A stretch of DNA of 64,000 bases from DASQPR01 sp963797675 (GCA_963797675.1 CAWCQQ010000007.1:434001-498000); one strand, 5' to 3'. Shown: positions 10,680 through 19,733, counted from the first letter of the stretch. Translations and numbers: made by a program. Notes: a model not told the origin generated them from the sequence alone.

Positions 10680-11649
10680 GTGGCGGCGGCGGATGGCTTC
10701 GACGAGATAGCCGATCGGCTATACGCGCTCCCGCCCGGCGACTTCACGGCCGCGCGGGATGATCAGGCGAAGGCGGCTCGGTCGGCGGGTGACCGGGCGG
10801 GCGCGGCCGCGATCGCGAAGCTTCGACGCCCGACGGTGGCTGCGTGGATCGTGAACCTGCTCGCGCTGCGACGCCCGAAAAGCATCGACGAGCTGCTCGA
10901 ACTCGGTGCCGCGTTGAGCCGGGCTCAGCAGGAGCTGCGCGGTCCGGAGCTGCGCGATTTGACCGACGAAACGCCGCGCCCTGGTCGGCACGATGGTCCG
11001 CCAGGCGGCCGACCTTGCTGCGGCCGCCGGCGCTAACGCGACGTTGCCGCTGGTCGAGGTCGAAACGACGCTCACGGCCGCACTGTCCGACGCTCAGTTA
11101 GCCGATGTGGTACGTGCCGGACGGCTGCTCAAGTCCGGTGCGTACGACGGCTTCGGCGAGGCACCGCGCCCGCATCTCCAGGCGGTGCCCGACGACGACG
11201 TCCTCGACGACGATGCCGTGCCGACGGCGCGAAACACCGCGCCGAAACCGGCTGGTAAGTCCGCGGCGAAATCGGCGGCGGGGAAGTCCGCGACGACGCC
11301 GGCGATCGAAGCCGCCGCGGAGAACCCGGCGGCCAGGGAGTCCGCGCCGAGACCGGTGGCTCGAGCGAGCACTGTGGACGCCGCCGGGCTGCGGCAGCGC
11401 CTGGATGACGCGACCGCGGCACTGGCCGACGCCGAGGCCACCCATGCCGCGGCGGTCGCGGCCGTGGACGATCGAACCCGCGAGGTTGCCGAGGTCGAGG
11501 AGCACCTGGCGCAGCTTCGACGCGACCGACTCGCGGCGCACGCAGCCGTCCTCGCGGCACATGCCGCCTCCGATGCGGCCGATGCGGCGCTGCAGGCCGC
11601 GCAGCGACGACACGCCGCAGCGGTACGGGCTGCAAAAAGACTGATGTGA
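10680..11649 (+). CDS. Conserved actinobacterial coiled-coil protein (one frame break)
   Basis: The GTG at 10680 gives MAAADGFDEIADRLYALPPG followed by FTAARD and RRPTVAAWIVNLLA, a pattern I recognise from uncharacterised actinobacterial proteins. An Ala/Lys/Pro-rich linker (about 11220-11370) precedes a long Ala-rich coiled coil (LRQRLDDATAALADAEA to AALQAAQRRHAAAV). One extra A near 10971 breaks the frame between LTDE and RRALVGTMVRQA. It looks cytoplasmic, with no signal peptide or membrane helix. Function unknown. Confidence 0.65.
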
Positions 11650-11723
11650 CCTGCTCGGACGCGTGAACTTTGGGACGGTCGGCGGTCCGGGGTTTCCGCT
11701 ACGCCGATCTACTGGGCAGAATC

Positions 11724-12544
11724 ATGAGCGTGACTCCCGAGCAGACTGCGACCTCATCGAAGAGCGCTGTGCGGTTTCTCGGAACGGCGTTCACGGAAGA
11801 CCCGCGTACGCTGCGCCGGGCCCGTGAATCCGGCCTGACCGGATGGGCGTTCTTCGTGTCCGGGCTGGGCGCCGCGCTCGGCGACGTACCGTCCGAGATC
11901 GTGACGTCCGCAGCCGGGTTCATCGCGCCGGACGCGGTCCGCGATGCGTGGAACGCGGCCCGCCGGATCCGCCGGATCGACGAGATCCGGCAGCTCACGT
12001 TCAACGAGTGCCGGCGATGGGGGATGGAGAAGCTGGACGGGTTCGGTGCCGCCGCCCGCCTGGCCGAGTTGGCCGGCCGGGTCGTCACCGAGGCCGATGC
12101 GACCGGCATGCCGTTGTTCGCCGCCTGGCGTACGGCGACCGATTCAGCCGCGCCGGAGCAGACGAAGTGAGTTCCGGGGCACGGGCGGCCGTACTCCTGC
12201 ATCTTCTGCGCCATCACCGGGCCGGAGCGCACCTGATCGCGATCCGCGCGGCCGGCCTTTCGCCGTTGGAGGCGATCGTCGCCGGGCCGGACGGGGAGGC
12301 CGGCGCGATTGCGTTCGGGTGGCAGCAGCCCTACCCGCCGGCCGCACCTTTGCTGCGACGGTGGGTCTGGGCGGAGGCGGTCACCGACCGGATGGTCGGC
12401 GCGTCGATGCGCGCGCTGGAGCTGTACGAGCGGCGCGAGTTTGTCGGCCTGCTCACCGGCGCGATGGAGATCGCGCAGTTGCCGACCGGCGAGTTGCCGC
12501 AGGTCCGGGTCGGTGCCCGGGCGCTGCGGCCGGATCACTCCTAG
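11724..12544 (+). CDS. SCO6745-family protein, split in two frames
   Basis: The first part (11724-12170) reads SGLTGWAFFVSGLGAALGDVPSEIV and ends GMPLFAAWRTATDS. The second part (GTG 12167 to 12544) reads AAVLLHLLRHHRAGAHLIAIRAAGLSPLEAI. Joined, they match the usual about 280-aa length and order of the SCO6745 (helix-rich, DinB-like) family. The break lies at a GTGA stop/start overlap (12167-12170). It could be a lost base near 12166, or a genuine split into two translationally coupled proteins. Function of the family is not established. Confidence 0.6.
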
Positions 12545-12563
12545 GCGGCCGTCTCGACGCGGC

Positions 12564-13043
12564 TTACAACGTGGTGGATCGGGTGGGCCGGCCGCGGAGC
12601 GCCAGCACGTAGTCCTCGGGTGCGCCGGCGCGCTCGGCGGCGGTGGCGATCTCGCTGACGTACCACGATGTCGGCAGGCCGCCTTCGTAGCCGGTGAACA
12701 CGTAGACCCAGGCCTGGACGTCGCCGTCCAGCGTCTCGATGCGTACGGTGAGCTTCCGATACGTCCCGGACGGCACGCCCTCGACTTCGTCGAGCTGCTG
12801 GGCATCCCAGGCGTGCACGTCGTAGAGCGCCACGAAAACCCGGTCGCCCGGCGACTCGACCACGGTGGTGACCGCGCCTTCCCAGCCGAGTTCCTCTTCA
12901 CCGGCGAATGTCAGCCGCCAGCCTTCCAGCCACCCGGTGCCGACCATGGGCGAGTGGGGACAATAGGCACGCATCCGACCTGGATCAAGGTTGGAGCCAT
13001 AAGCGGCATAGTGACGCACGGCGATGACGATAGTCCTGTCCAC
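12564..13043 (-). CDS. Gamma-glutamylcyclotransferase-like (AIG2/GGCT fold) protein
   Basis: Small single-domain protein with the GGCT signature YAAYGSNLDPGRM near the N-terminus and a conserved acidic stretch QLDEVEGVPSG containing the likely catalytic Glu. In characterised members this fold releases 5-oxoproline from gamma-glutamyl peptides; the substrate here is unknown. ATG 13043 is annotated, but GTG 13019 (VRHYAAYGSN) matches the usual family start better. It is convergent with the SCO6745-like gene (19 bp between stops) and divergent from lpdA. Confidence 0.75.
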   Translation of the reverse strand: MDRTIVIAVRHYAAYGSNLDPGRMRAYCPHSPMVGTGWLEGWRLTFAGEEELGWEGAVTTVVESPGDRVFVALYDVHAWDAQQLDEVEGVPSGTYRKLTVRIETLDGDVQAWVYVFTGYEGGLPTSWYVSEIATAAERAGAPEDYVLALRGRPTRSTTL

Positions 13044-13097
13044 GGGTCGGAGAGAATACGCAGTAGCGTGTCGTTAGTGATCTTAGGAGGCACGGAC

Positions 13098-14492
13098 GTG
13101 AGCCAGGTAGTGATCATCGGTGGCGGACCGGCCGGATATGAGGCCGCGCTCGTGGCCGCGCAGCTCGACGCGGACGTGACGATCATCGAGTCGGACGGCG
13201 CGGGCGGTGCCTGCGTGCTGTCCGATTGCGTACCGTCGAAGACGTTTATCGCCAGCTCAGACGTGGTGACCGGTTATCGGGACACGGAGCGGTTCGGCGT
13301 ACGGGCGACCGGGATCGAAGCGGTGACCGTCGATGCCCGTACGGTTCACGATCGGGTGAAGAGCCTTGCCCTGGCGCAGTCCGGCGACATCCACGCCAAG
13401 CTGATCAAGGCGGGCGTCAAATATGTGGCCGGTCGGGCACGGCTCGGCACCGATACGCTCGGTCACACTCACCGCGTCGAGATCACGCCGTCCGACGGGA
13501 CTCCGGCATCGGTGATCGATGCGGCCGCGGTGCTGATCGCGACCGGTGCCACGCCCCGCCTGCTGTCCGACGCGATGCCTGACGGCGAGCGCATCCTCAC
13601 CTGGCGTCAGGTGTACGACCTGCCCGAGCTGCCGTCGCACCTGATCGTGATCGGTTCCGGCGTGACCGGTGCCGAGTTCGCTTCGTCCTATCTCGCGATG
13701 GGGGTCGAGGTCACGCTGGTCTCCAGCCGCGACCGGGTGATGCCGCACGAGGACGTGGACGCGTCGATCGCGATCGAGAAGGTGTTTCGCGCGCGTGGCA
13801 TGGACATCCTGAACAATTCGCGTGCCGCCGGCGTACGCCGTACCGCAGACGGGGTCGAGGTGGAGCTTGCGGACGGTCGCGTGGTGTCCGGCTCGCATGC
13901 GTTGATGGCCGTCGGATCGGTGCCGAATACCCAGGATTTGAACCTCGTCGAGTACGGCGTCGCGATCAACCCTGGGGGCTATGTCGCGGTGGATCGCGTC
14001 TCCCGGACGAACGTGCCGGGCGTCTACGCGGCCGGCGACTGTACCGGCGTCCTGCCGCTGGCCAGCGTCGCCGCGATGCAGGGCCGGATCGCGATGTGGC
14101 ACGCGCTCGGCGAGGCGGTCGCGCCGTTGAAGCTGTCGACCGTCGCGGCCAACGTGTTCACTGATCCGGAGCTGGCCAGCGTCGGCGTATCGCAGGCGGA
14201 AGTGGACAGCGGCCAGGTGCCGGCCCGTGCGGTGATGCTGTCGCTGGACGGCAACGCGCGCGCGAAGATGATGGGCATTCACGACGGCTTCGTCAAGCTG
14301 TTCTGCCGGCCGGCGACCGGGCAGGTGATCGGCGGCGTGATCGTGGCTCCGAAGGCGAGCGAGCTGATCCTCCCGATCTCGATGGCGGTGGAGAACCACC
14401 TGACCGTCGATCAGCTGGCCCACACGATCACGATCTACCCGTCGCTGTCCGGCTCGATCGCCGAGGCGGCGCGTCAGCTGATGCAGCACTAA
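13098..14492 (+). CDS. lpdA: NAD(P)H-quinone dehydrogenase LpdA-type flavoprotein
   Basis: FAD-dependent pyridine nucleotide-disulfide oxidoreductase fold. FAD dinucleotide motif VVIIGGGPAGYEAALVAAQL at the N-terminus; GGACVLSDCVPSKTF in the position of the redox disulfide; second nucleotide site VIGSGVTGAEFAS; FAD motif GVYAAGDCTG; C-terminal interface domain ending near HTITIYPSLSGSIAEAA. The GTG start at 13098 has an excellent SD, AGGAGG at 13085-13090. The insert between the Cys and the lack of the lipoamide-dehydrogenase His-Glu signature fit M. tuberculosis LpdA (Rv3303c), a quinone reductase rather than a lipoamide dehydrogenase. Confidence 0.88.
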   Translation: MSQVVIIGGGPAGYEAALVAAQLDADVTIIESDGAGGACVLSDCVPSKTFIASSDVVTGYRDTERFGVRATGIEAVTVDARTVHDRVKSLALAQSGDIHAKLIKAGVKYVAGRARLGTDTLGHTHRVEITPSDGTPASVIDAAAVLIATGATPRLLSDAMPDGERILTWRQVYDLPELPSHLIVIGSGVTGAEFASSYLAMGVEVTLVSSRDRVMPHEDVDASIAIEKVFRARGMDILNNSRAAGVRRTADGVEVELADGRVVSGSHALMAVGSVPNTQDLNLVEYGVAINPGGYVAVDRVSRTNVPGVYAAGDCTGVLPLASVAAMQGRIAMWHALGEAVAPLKLSTVAANVFTDPELASVGVSQAEVDSGQVPARAVMLSLDGNARAKMMGIHDGFVKLFCRPATGQVIGGVIVAPKASELILPISMAVENHLTVDQLAHTITIYPSLSGSIAEAARQLMQH

Positions 14493-14531
14493 ACGGTTGG
14501 CGGGTGCGGTGGTTGGCCGTACTCTGTGGGA

Positions 14532-14591
14532 ATGAGATGTGGACTTTGCACGACGACGCCGGGGCTTCCCGGCGTGCTTGTGCTGAGCTGA
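14532..14591 (+). CDS. Threonine leader peptide (19 aa)
   Basis: ATG at 14532 encodes MRCGLCTTTPGLPGVLVLS and a TGA stop. Three consecutive ACG threonine codons lie at 14550-14558, inside or beside a GC-rich hairpin (14556-14563 with 14568-14575). A perfect 12-bp terminator stem follows at 14607-14634, then the threonyl-tRNA synthetase-like gene. The arrangement is that of a ribosome-mediated attenuator sensing charged tRNA-Thr. The SD (GTGGGA) is modest. A second ATG at 14537 in another frame continues into the synthetase frame and is less likely to be used. Confidence 0.7.
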   Translation: MRCGLCTTTPGLPGVLVLS

Positions 14592-14606
14592 TCTTCTACC
14601 TCAACC

Positions 14607-14634
14607 ACAGCCCCGGGCGATTGCCCGGGGCTGT
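14607..14634 (+). terminator. Attenuator terminator hairpin of the threonyl-tRNA synthetase paralogue
   Basis: Perfect 12-bp stem ACAGCCCCGGGC / GCCCGGGGCTGT with a GATT loop, followed by TTTCGG. The 5' arm bases 14609-14616 can instead pair with CCGGGGCT at 14559-14566 next to the Thr codons, which would be the antiterminator. It lies 40 nt upstream of the synthetase ATG. Confidence 0.65.
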
Positions 14635-14674
14635 TTCGGTCTCGCGCGGTCGCCCACGTTCCCAGGAGACCGCC

Positions 14675-15898
14675 ATGATCGACCACCGCAAGCTCGGCCG
14701 CGAGCTGGACCTCTTCGATTCCGACCCGATGATCGGCGCAGGCCTGCCGTTCTGGCTGCCGGACGGCGCCGCCGCGCGCTACGAAGTCGAGTCCTACCTG
14801 CGCGAGTCCGAGCGCAGAGCCGGCTACCAGCATGTCTATTCACCGGTGATCGGAAAGCTCGAGATGTACGAGCGATCCGGCCACTGGCAGCACTTCCGCG
14901 ACGAGATGTTCCCGCCGATGGCCCTGTCCGAGCACGACGAGTTCATGCTGCGCCCGTCGATGTGTCCGCATCACGCGCTGATCTTCGCGTCCCGGCCGCG
15001 CAGCTATCGTGACCTCCCCGTACGCATCGCCGAGCTCGGGCCGCAATATCGTGCCGAACGCTCCGGTGTGCTCGGCGGCCTGAGCCGGGTCCGGTCGATC
15101 TCGCTCAATGATGGGCACACCTTCTGCGCGCTGGAGGGCGTCGGCGACGAGATCGTGCACGTGCTGAACATGATCGAGGTGGCGCATCGGGACCTCGGCA
15201 TCGTCAGCGCGGGCATGCAGCTGTCGCTGCGCGGCGAGGGCGGCAAGTACGCCGGCGACGACGAGATGTGGGAGCGCTCGTCGCAGCTGCTCCGCGATGC
15301 GCTCGACAAGGTTGGCTCGTCCTACCGCGAGGTGCCCGGCGAGGCGTCGTTCTACGGCCCGAAGATTGACATCCAGGTCCTCGACCATCTCGGCCGCGAG
15401 CTGACCATCTCGACCATCCAGCTCGACTTTCACATGCCGGAGCAGTTCGACGTGTCCTACGTGGACGCATCCGGCGGCCGCCGGCGGCCGGTCATGGTCC
15501 ACCGCAGCCTGGTCGGCTCGATGGAGCGCCTGTTCGCCTACTTGATCGAGATGCACGGCGGCGCGTTCCCGGTCTGGTACGCGCCCGTCCAACTGCACGC
15601 GATCTCGATCAGCGACGACCAGGCCGATGCGGCGGTCGCGTTCGCGCGCGCGTGCGTCGAGGCCGGGCTGCGCGCAGCGCCGGTGCTCGACGGTTCCCTG
15701 AACGCGAGGGTACGAGCGGCCGCGCAGCGCAAGATTCCGTACGTCGCCGTGATCGGTGCGCGGGAATCGGACTCCGGCTCGGTCGCGCTCCGGCTGCGCG
15801 ACGGTCGTCAGCTCGATCCCATGCCGGTCGATGCGGCGGTGGCGATGATCAGAGAGGTGGTGGCATCTCGATCGCACGATCTCATGGTCGGCCCGTGA
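14675..15898 (+). CDS. Threonyl-tRNA synthetase-like protein lacking TGS and editing domains
   Basis: ATG 14675 with SD AGGAG gives 407 aa, against about 640-690 aa for full ThrRS. It starts directly at the class II catalytic core: motif 2 region QYRAERSGVLGGLSRVRS, NDGHTFC, and motif 3 region MVHRSLVGSMERLFAYLIE. The anticodon-binding domain (PVWYAPVQLHAISIS...) ends the protein. The three zinc ligands of bacterial ThrRS are retained as C97 (MCPHH), H148 (DGHTFC) and H276 (MVHRS). The N-terminal TGS and editing domains are absent, so mischarged Ser-tRNA would not be cleared in cis. It may be a conditional or inhibitor-insensitive paralogue, or charge another acceptor. Confidence 0.85.
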   Translation: MIDHRKLGRELDLFDSDPMIGAGLPFWLPDGAAARYEVESYLRESERRAGYQHVYSPVIGKLEMYERSGHWQHFRDEMFPPMALSEHDEFMLRPSMCPHHALIFASRPRSYRDLPVRIAELGPQYRAERSGVLGGLSRVRSISLNDGHTFCALEGVGDEIVHVLNMIEVAHRDLGIVSAGMQLSLRGEGGKYAGDDEMWERSSQLLRDALDKVGSSYREVPGEASFYGPKIDIQVLDHLGRELTISTIQLDFHMPEQFDVSYVDASGGRRRPVMVHRSLVGSMERLFAYLIEMHGGAFPVWYAPVQLHAISISDDQADAAVAFARACVEAGLRAAPVLDGSLNARVRAAAQRKIPYVAVIGARESDSGSVALRLRDGRQLDPMPVDAAVAMIREVVASRSHDLMVGP

Positions 15899-15905
15899 CG
15901 ATCTC

Positions 15906-15994
15906 CGTGATCGTGCGTCGGTTTGCCATCTTCGTGACCGTGCCGCGGCTTGCCGTCTCGTGATCATGTGGGCGCTTGTAGGCTCGTGATCATG
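15906..15994. repeat. 26-27-bp tandem repeat, about 3.4 units, ending in the alcohol dehydrogenase start codon
   Basis: Units begin at 15906, 15933, 15959 and 15985, each with CGTGAYCRTG, followed in units 1-3 by a variable middle, a CTTG/TTTG core and a CT-rich end. The last partial unit, CGTGATCATG, contains the ATG of the next gene (15992-15994). It fills the whole gap between the synthetase paralogue and the dehydrogenase. Confidence 0.6.
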
Positions 15995-17026
15995 CGAGCG
16001 ACGACGATTCACGGTCCGGGTGATGTGCGGATCGAGACCGTACCCGATCCGAGGATCCTGCAGCCTACCGACGCGATCGTGCAGGTGACCGCGGCCTGCA
16101 TCTGCGGAAGCGATCTGTGGGCCTACCGCGGCATCGCGAAGCGGGAGCCGGGTCAGCGGATCGGGCACGAGTTCGTCGGAGTGGTGTCCGACATCGGAGC
16201 GGACGTGACCGCCGTAGCGATCGGCGATACGTGATAGCGCCGTTCGTCTGGGCCGACGGCACGTGCCCGTACTGCTTGGACGGCATCTACACGTCCTGTC
16301 CGGACGGCGGATTCTGGGGTGAGCCCGGATCCGACGGCGGGCAGGGCGAGGCGGTCCGGGTCCCGTACGCCGACGCGACGCTCGTACGCATCCCGTCCGC
16401 GCCCGGCGTCTCGGACATCCCGAAGCTGCTCGCCTTGTCGGACGTGATGGCCACCGGGCACCACGCGGCACTCGCCGCCGGTGTCCGGGCCGGCTCCACG
16501 GTTGCCGTGGTCGGTGACGGTGCGGTCGGGCTTTGTGGCGTACTCGCCGCCCGCCGCCTCGGCGCCGATCGGATCATCGCGCTCGGCCGGAATCCGCAGC
16601 GGATCGCCCTGGCCACGCAGTTCGGGGCGACCGACATCGTGGAGGTGCGCGGCGACGAGGCCGTCGACTCCGTCCGAGAGTTGACCGGTGGTCTCGGCGC
16701 GTACGCGGTGCTGGAGTGCGTGGGTACGCAGGAGTCGCTGACGACCGCTCTGGCCATCACCCGCGACGGTGGCCGGGTGGGGTTCGTCGGCGTACCGCAT
16801 GAGGTTGGCGACCTGGACGTCAAGCAGATGTTCAACCGGAACGTCGGGCTCGCTGGTGGCGTGGCATCGGCCCGCTTCTACGCCGATGAGCTGCTGCGTG
16901 ACGTACTCGCCGGCACGCTTGACCCGTCGCCGGTGTTCGACGTGACGATGCCGCTCGACCGAGGTTGCCGAGGGCTACGCGGCAATGGACGACCGACTAG
17001 CGCTCAAGGTCATGCTGATCCCGTAG
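15992..17026 (+). CDS. Zinc-dependent alcohol dehydrogenase family protein (two frame breaks)
   Basis: MDR-family dehydrogenase. Catalytic zinc ligands are visible in AACICGSDLWAYRG and IGHEFVGVV. The structural-zinc lobe reads ADGTCPYCLDGIYTSC: three Cys, with Asp where the first Cys of the usual four would be, a pattern I associate with this subfamily. The Rossmann motif is AVVGDGAVGLCGVLAA. A lost base near 16231 gives a false TGA after AIGDT, and an extra C near 16960 hides the true end DEVAEGYAAMDDRLALKVML. Substrate unknown. The start codon lies inside a tandem repeat. Confidence 0.75.
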
Positions 17027-17125
17027 CCACGCATCGACGGTCGTCAGTGGCAGATTGCGGTCGACTGTCGCCTCATGATCGCTAAAAAGTGAGCCATAAA
17101 TTTCCAGTCATCGACGATGGCACGA

Positions 17126-17763
17126 TCAGACCGGGATCGTGGCGCGAACCGCGGCGCAGATTTCGTCTGGTTTGCGGTAAACGTCGGTCGCGGTGAACCG
17201 CAGGATCGTCCAACCGGCCGCCAGCAGCGGAAGCACAGTACGTCGATCGCCCTCACGGCTTCGATCAGGGGAAGCTGGCGACCCAGGTCGAATGCGGTAC
17301 GAGCGGGGGTGGTAGCACGTACCCCTGATGTGATCGACACGTGCGACGGCGGCAGCGGCGATCGAACCAGCTTGACCTGCGGCGCGCCTGCTTTTCGGAC
17401 GGCCGTCGGCACGACGGCCTCGATCGGCAACCCAAGATCCGCCACTTCGGAAGGAAGCATCTTGGGAGAAAGTGCGTCGGGAGTGAGCACGCCCAGGGAG
17501 GGCGCGCCGGGCGATGGACGGAGGTCGACGCCGTGCAGGTAGGCGGCGCTCATACCGGCGATGGCGCCACGCGGCGACACATACTGCGCGACCGCGTAAC
17601 ACCACAGGCGGTAGTCCATCTCGATGACCGCCTCGATGTACACATCGGACATCAATCGCCGCCATGCCTTGCCCCGCAGCGCTCCGCGGGTGATCAGGCC
17701 GCGCTCTATGGCCGAACTACCGCGGAACGGCAGCAGTCGAAGTTCGCGATGCACCGCCGGCAT
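17126..17763 (-). pseudogene. Decayed AbiEi/DUF559-type protein gene with internal deletion
   Basis: The N-terminal part (FRGSSAIERGLITRGALRG to RTAFDLGRQLPLIEAVRAIDVL) resembles AbiEi-like/DUF559 proteins of about 290 aa. The C-terminal end in another frame (LLAAGWTILRFTATDVYRKP to ATIPV) is the last strand and helix of the DUF559 (Vsr-like) domain. About 75-100 residues between them, including the central active-site strands, are missing. This is a real deletion rather than a one-base error. Related intact gene at the end of the window (63430-64000). Confidence 0.55.
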
Positions 17764-17782
17764 CGCGAAAGCATCGCAGTAG

Positions 17783-19519
17783 CTATTTAATCTCGCAAAT
17801 GGCCGAGCCGGCCGTTACGACATCGCCGATCGCGACGTTCAGGCCGGAGACCACGCCGGCCTTGTGCGCGTTGAGCGGCTGCTCCATCTTCATCGCCTCG
17901 AGCACGACGATCAGGTCACCCTCCGCGACCTCGTCGCCGTCCGCGACGCCGAGCTTCACGATCGTGCCCTGCATCGGGGATGCGAGCGTGTCACCACTCG
18001 CGGCCGCGCTCTGCTTGCGGCCGGATCGAGTCCTTTGAGGAGCATCAGGGGTACGCGCAACCGCACCGCCCATCGCGGGCACGCTGACTTCGAGCCGCTT
18101 GCCGCCGACCTCGACCACGATCGTCTCCCTCGGGCCGTCTTCGGGCGCCGCGGCCGGGTTGCCAAACGGGGGTACGACGCCGGTCCACTCGGTCTCGATC
18201 CAGCGGGTGTGCACGGTGAACGGTTCCGACGTGAAGGCCGGATCGCGCACGATCAGGCGGTGGAACGGTAGCGCGGTCGCCATCCCGTCGACGACCATCT
18301 CGTCGAGCACCCGCGCGGCTCGCTCCAAGCACTCGGCACGCGTTGCTCCGGTCACGATCACCTTCGCGAGCAGCGAGTCGAAGTTACCGCCGATGACGCT
18401 GCCGGACTCGATGCCGGTATCCACGCGTACGCCCGGTCCGGACGGCAGCACCAGCGTGGACACGACGCCGGGTGCGGGTAGGAAGCCGCGCCCCGGATCC
18501 TCGCCGTTGATCCGGAACTCGATCGCGTGGCCTCGCGGCGTCGGGTCGTCGTTGCTCGCCAGCGCTTCACCGTCGGCGATCCGGAACTGCTCCCGGACCA
18601 GGTCGATGCCGGCCGTCTCCTCGGTCACCGGATGCTCGACCTGAAGACGCGTGTTGACCTCGAGGAACGAGATCGTGCCGTCGCGCCCGACGAGGTACTC
18701 CACCGTACCGGCGCCGTGGTAGCCGGCCTCGCGGCAGATCGCCTTCGCGCTGGCGTGGATTTCGGCACGCTGCGCATCGGTCAGGAACGGTGCCGGAGCC
18801 TCTTCGACGAGCTTCTGGTGACGGCGCTGGAGCGAGCAATCCCGCGTACCGACGACGATCACGTTGCCGTGTTGGTCCGCGAGTACCTGGGCCTCGACGT
18901 GCCGGGGCTGATCCAGGTAACGCTCCACGAAACACTCGCCACGTCCGAACGCTGCGACGGCTTCGCGGGTTGCGGACGCGAACATCTCCGGGATCTCCTC
19001 CAGGGTCCGGGCAACCTTCAGCCCTCGACCGCCGCCGCCGAACGCCGCCTTGATCGCCACCGGGAGGCCGTGCTCACGGGCGAATGCGATCACCTCGTCC
19101 GGGCCGTTCACCGGGTCCGGCGTACCGGGGACGAGTGGCGCTCCGGCCCGGGCTGCGATATGCCGGGCGGTGACCTTGTCGCCGAGGTCACGGATCGCCT
19201 GCGGCGTCGGTCCGATCCAGGTCAGGTCGGCATCGATCACGGCCTGGGCGAACTCCGCGTTCTCGGAGAGAAACCCGTACCCCGGATGTACGCCGTCCGC
19301 GCCGGCGCGAGCCGCGATGTCGAGCAGCTTGTCGATGCGCAGGTAGGTATCGGCGGCCGAGTCGCCGCCGAGCGCGTACGACTCGTCCGCGAGCTTGGCG
19401 TGCATTGCGTCACGGTCGGAGTCGGCGTACACGGCAACGCTCTGCAGGCCTGCGTCGCGACATGCGCGGATGACGCGGACGGCGATTTCGCCGCGATTGG
19501 CTACCAGGACCTTGCGCAT
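17783..19519 (-). CDS. accA3: Acyl-CoA carboxylase alpha subunit (biotin carboxylase plus BCCP)
   Basis: 578 aa. ATP-grasp biotin carboxylase: MRKVLVANRGEIAVRVIRA, GYGFLSENAEFA, the glycine loop KAAFGGGGRGLKVA, LEVNTRLQVEHPVTE. A linker and a C-terminal biotinyl domain with EAMKMEQP complete it. It carboxylates BCCP-biotin for AccD5-type beta subunits that make methylmalonyl- or malonyl-CoA for fatty acid and lipid synthesis. ATG 19519 has SD AAAGGAG 8 nt upstream. The order relative to maf, accE, accD5 and birA resembles M. tuberculosis Rv3279c-Rv3285, but about 7 kb of other genes lie between it and maf. Confidence 0.93.
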   Translation of the reverse strand: MRKVLVANRGEIAVRVIRACRDAGLQSVAVYADSDRDAMHAKLADESYALGGDSAADTYLRIDKLLDIAARAGADGVHPGYGFLSENAEFAQAVIDADLTWIGPTPQAIRDLGDKVTARHIAARAGAPLVPGTPDPVNGPDEVIAFAREHGLPVAIKAAFGGGGRGLKVARTLEEIPEMFASATREAVAAFGRGECFVERYLDQPRHVEAQVLADQHGNVIVVGTRDCSLQRRHQKLVEEAPAPFLTDAQRAEIHASAKAICREAGYHGAGTVEYLVGRDGTISFLEVNTRLQVEHPVTEETAGIDLVREQFRIADGEALASNDDPTPRGHAIEFRINGEDPGRGFLPAPGVVSTLVLPSGPGVRVDTGIESGSVIGGNFDSLLAKVIVTGATRAECLERAARVLDEMVVDGMATALPFHRLIVRDPAFTSEPFTVHTRWIETEWTGVVPPFGNPAAAPEDGPRETIVVEVGGKRLEVSVPAMGGAVARTPDAPQRTRSGRKQSAAASGDTLASPMQGTIVKLGVADGDEVAEGDLIVVLEAMKMEQPLNAHKAGVVSGLNVAIGDVVTAGSAICEIK

Positions 19520-19584
19520 CGTTGCCGCTCCTTTGGTCTATGTGACTAAGCGGTAGTTTAGCTTTTCTGTCGATCTTGCGTTTC

Positions 19585-19733
19585 TTTGTGGTTGCGGTTC
19601 GGGCGGTTGGCCGACATTGCCCACTCCGGGCGGTCAGGCTTGATCCCTCCGTGGGCAATGTCGGCCAACCGCCTCGCCGAGGTACAGGTGGAAGCCGGCC
19701 GACAGGTTTCCAAGCTCCCACGTCATCGTGGCA
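19585..19733 (+). repeat. 149-bp palindromic element, copy 1
   Basis: Starts with TTTGTGGTTGCGG and contains a perfect stem of 22-23 bp (19603-19624 with 19651-19672). The 26-nt loop reads TCCGGGCGGTCAGGCTTGATCCCTCC. It ends in a GGTACAGG-containing flank and CATCGTGGC. No ORF is supported. A second copy in opposite orientation lies at 19955-20103. Together with the 220 bp between, the copies fill the 598-bp gap between accA3 and the padR gene. Confidence 0.7.
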
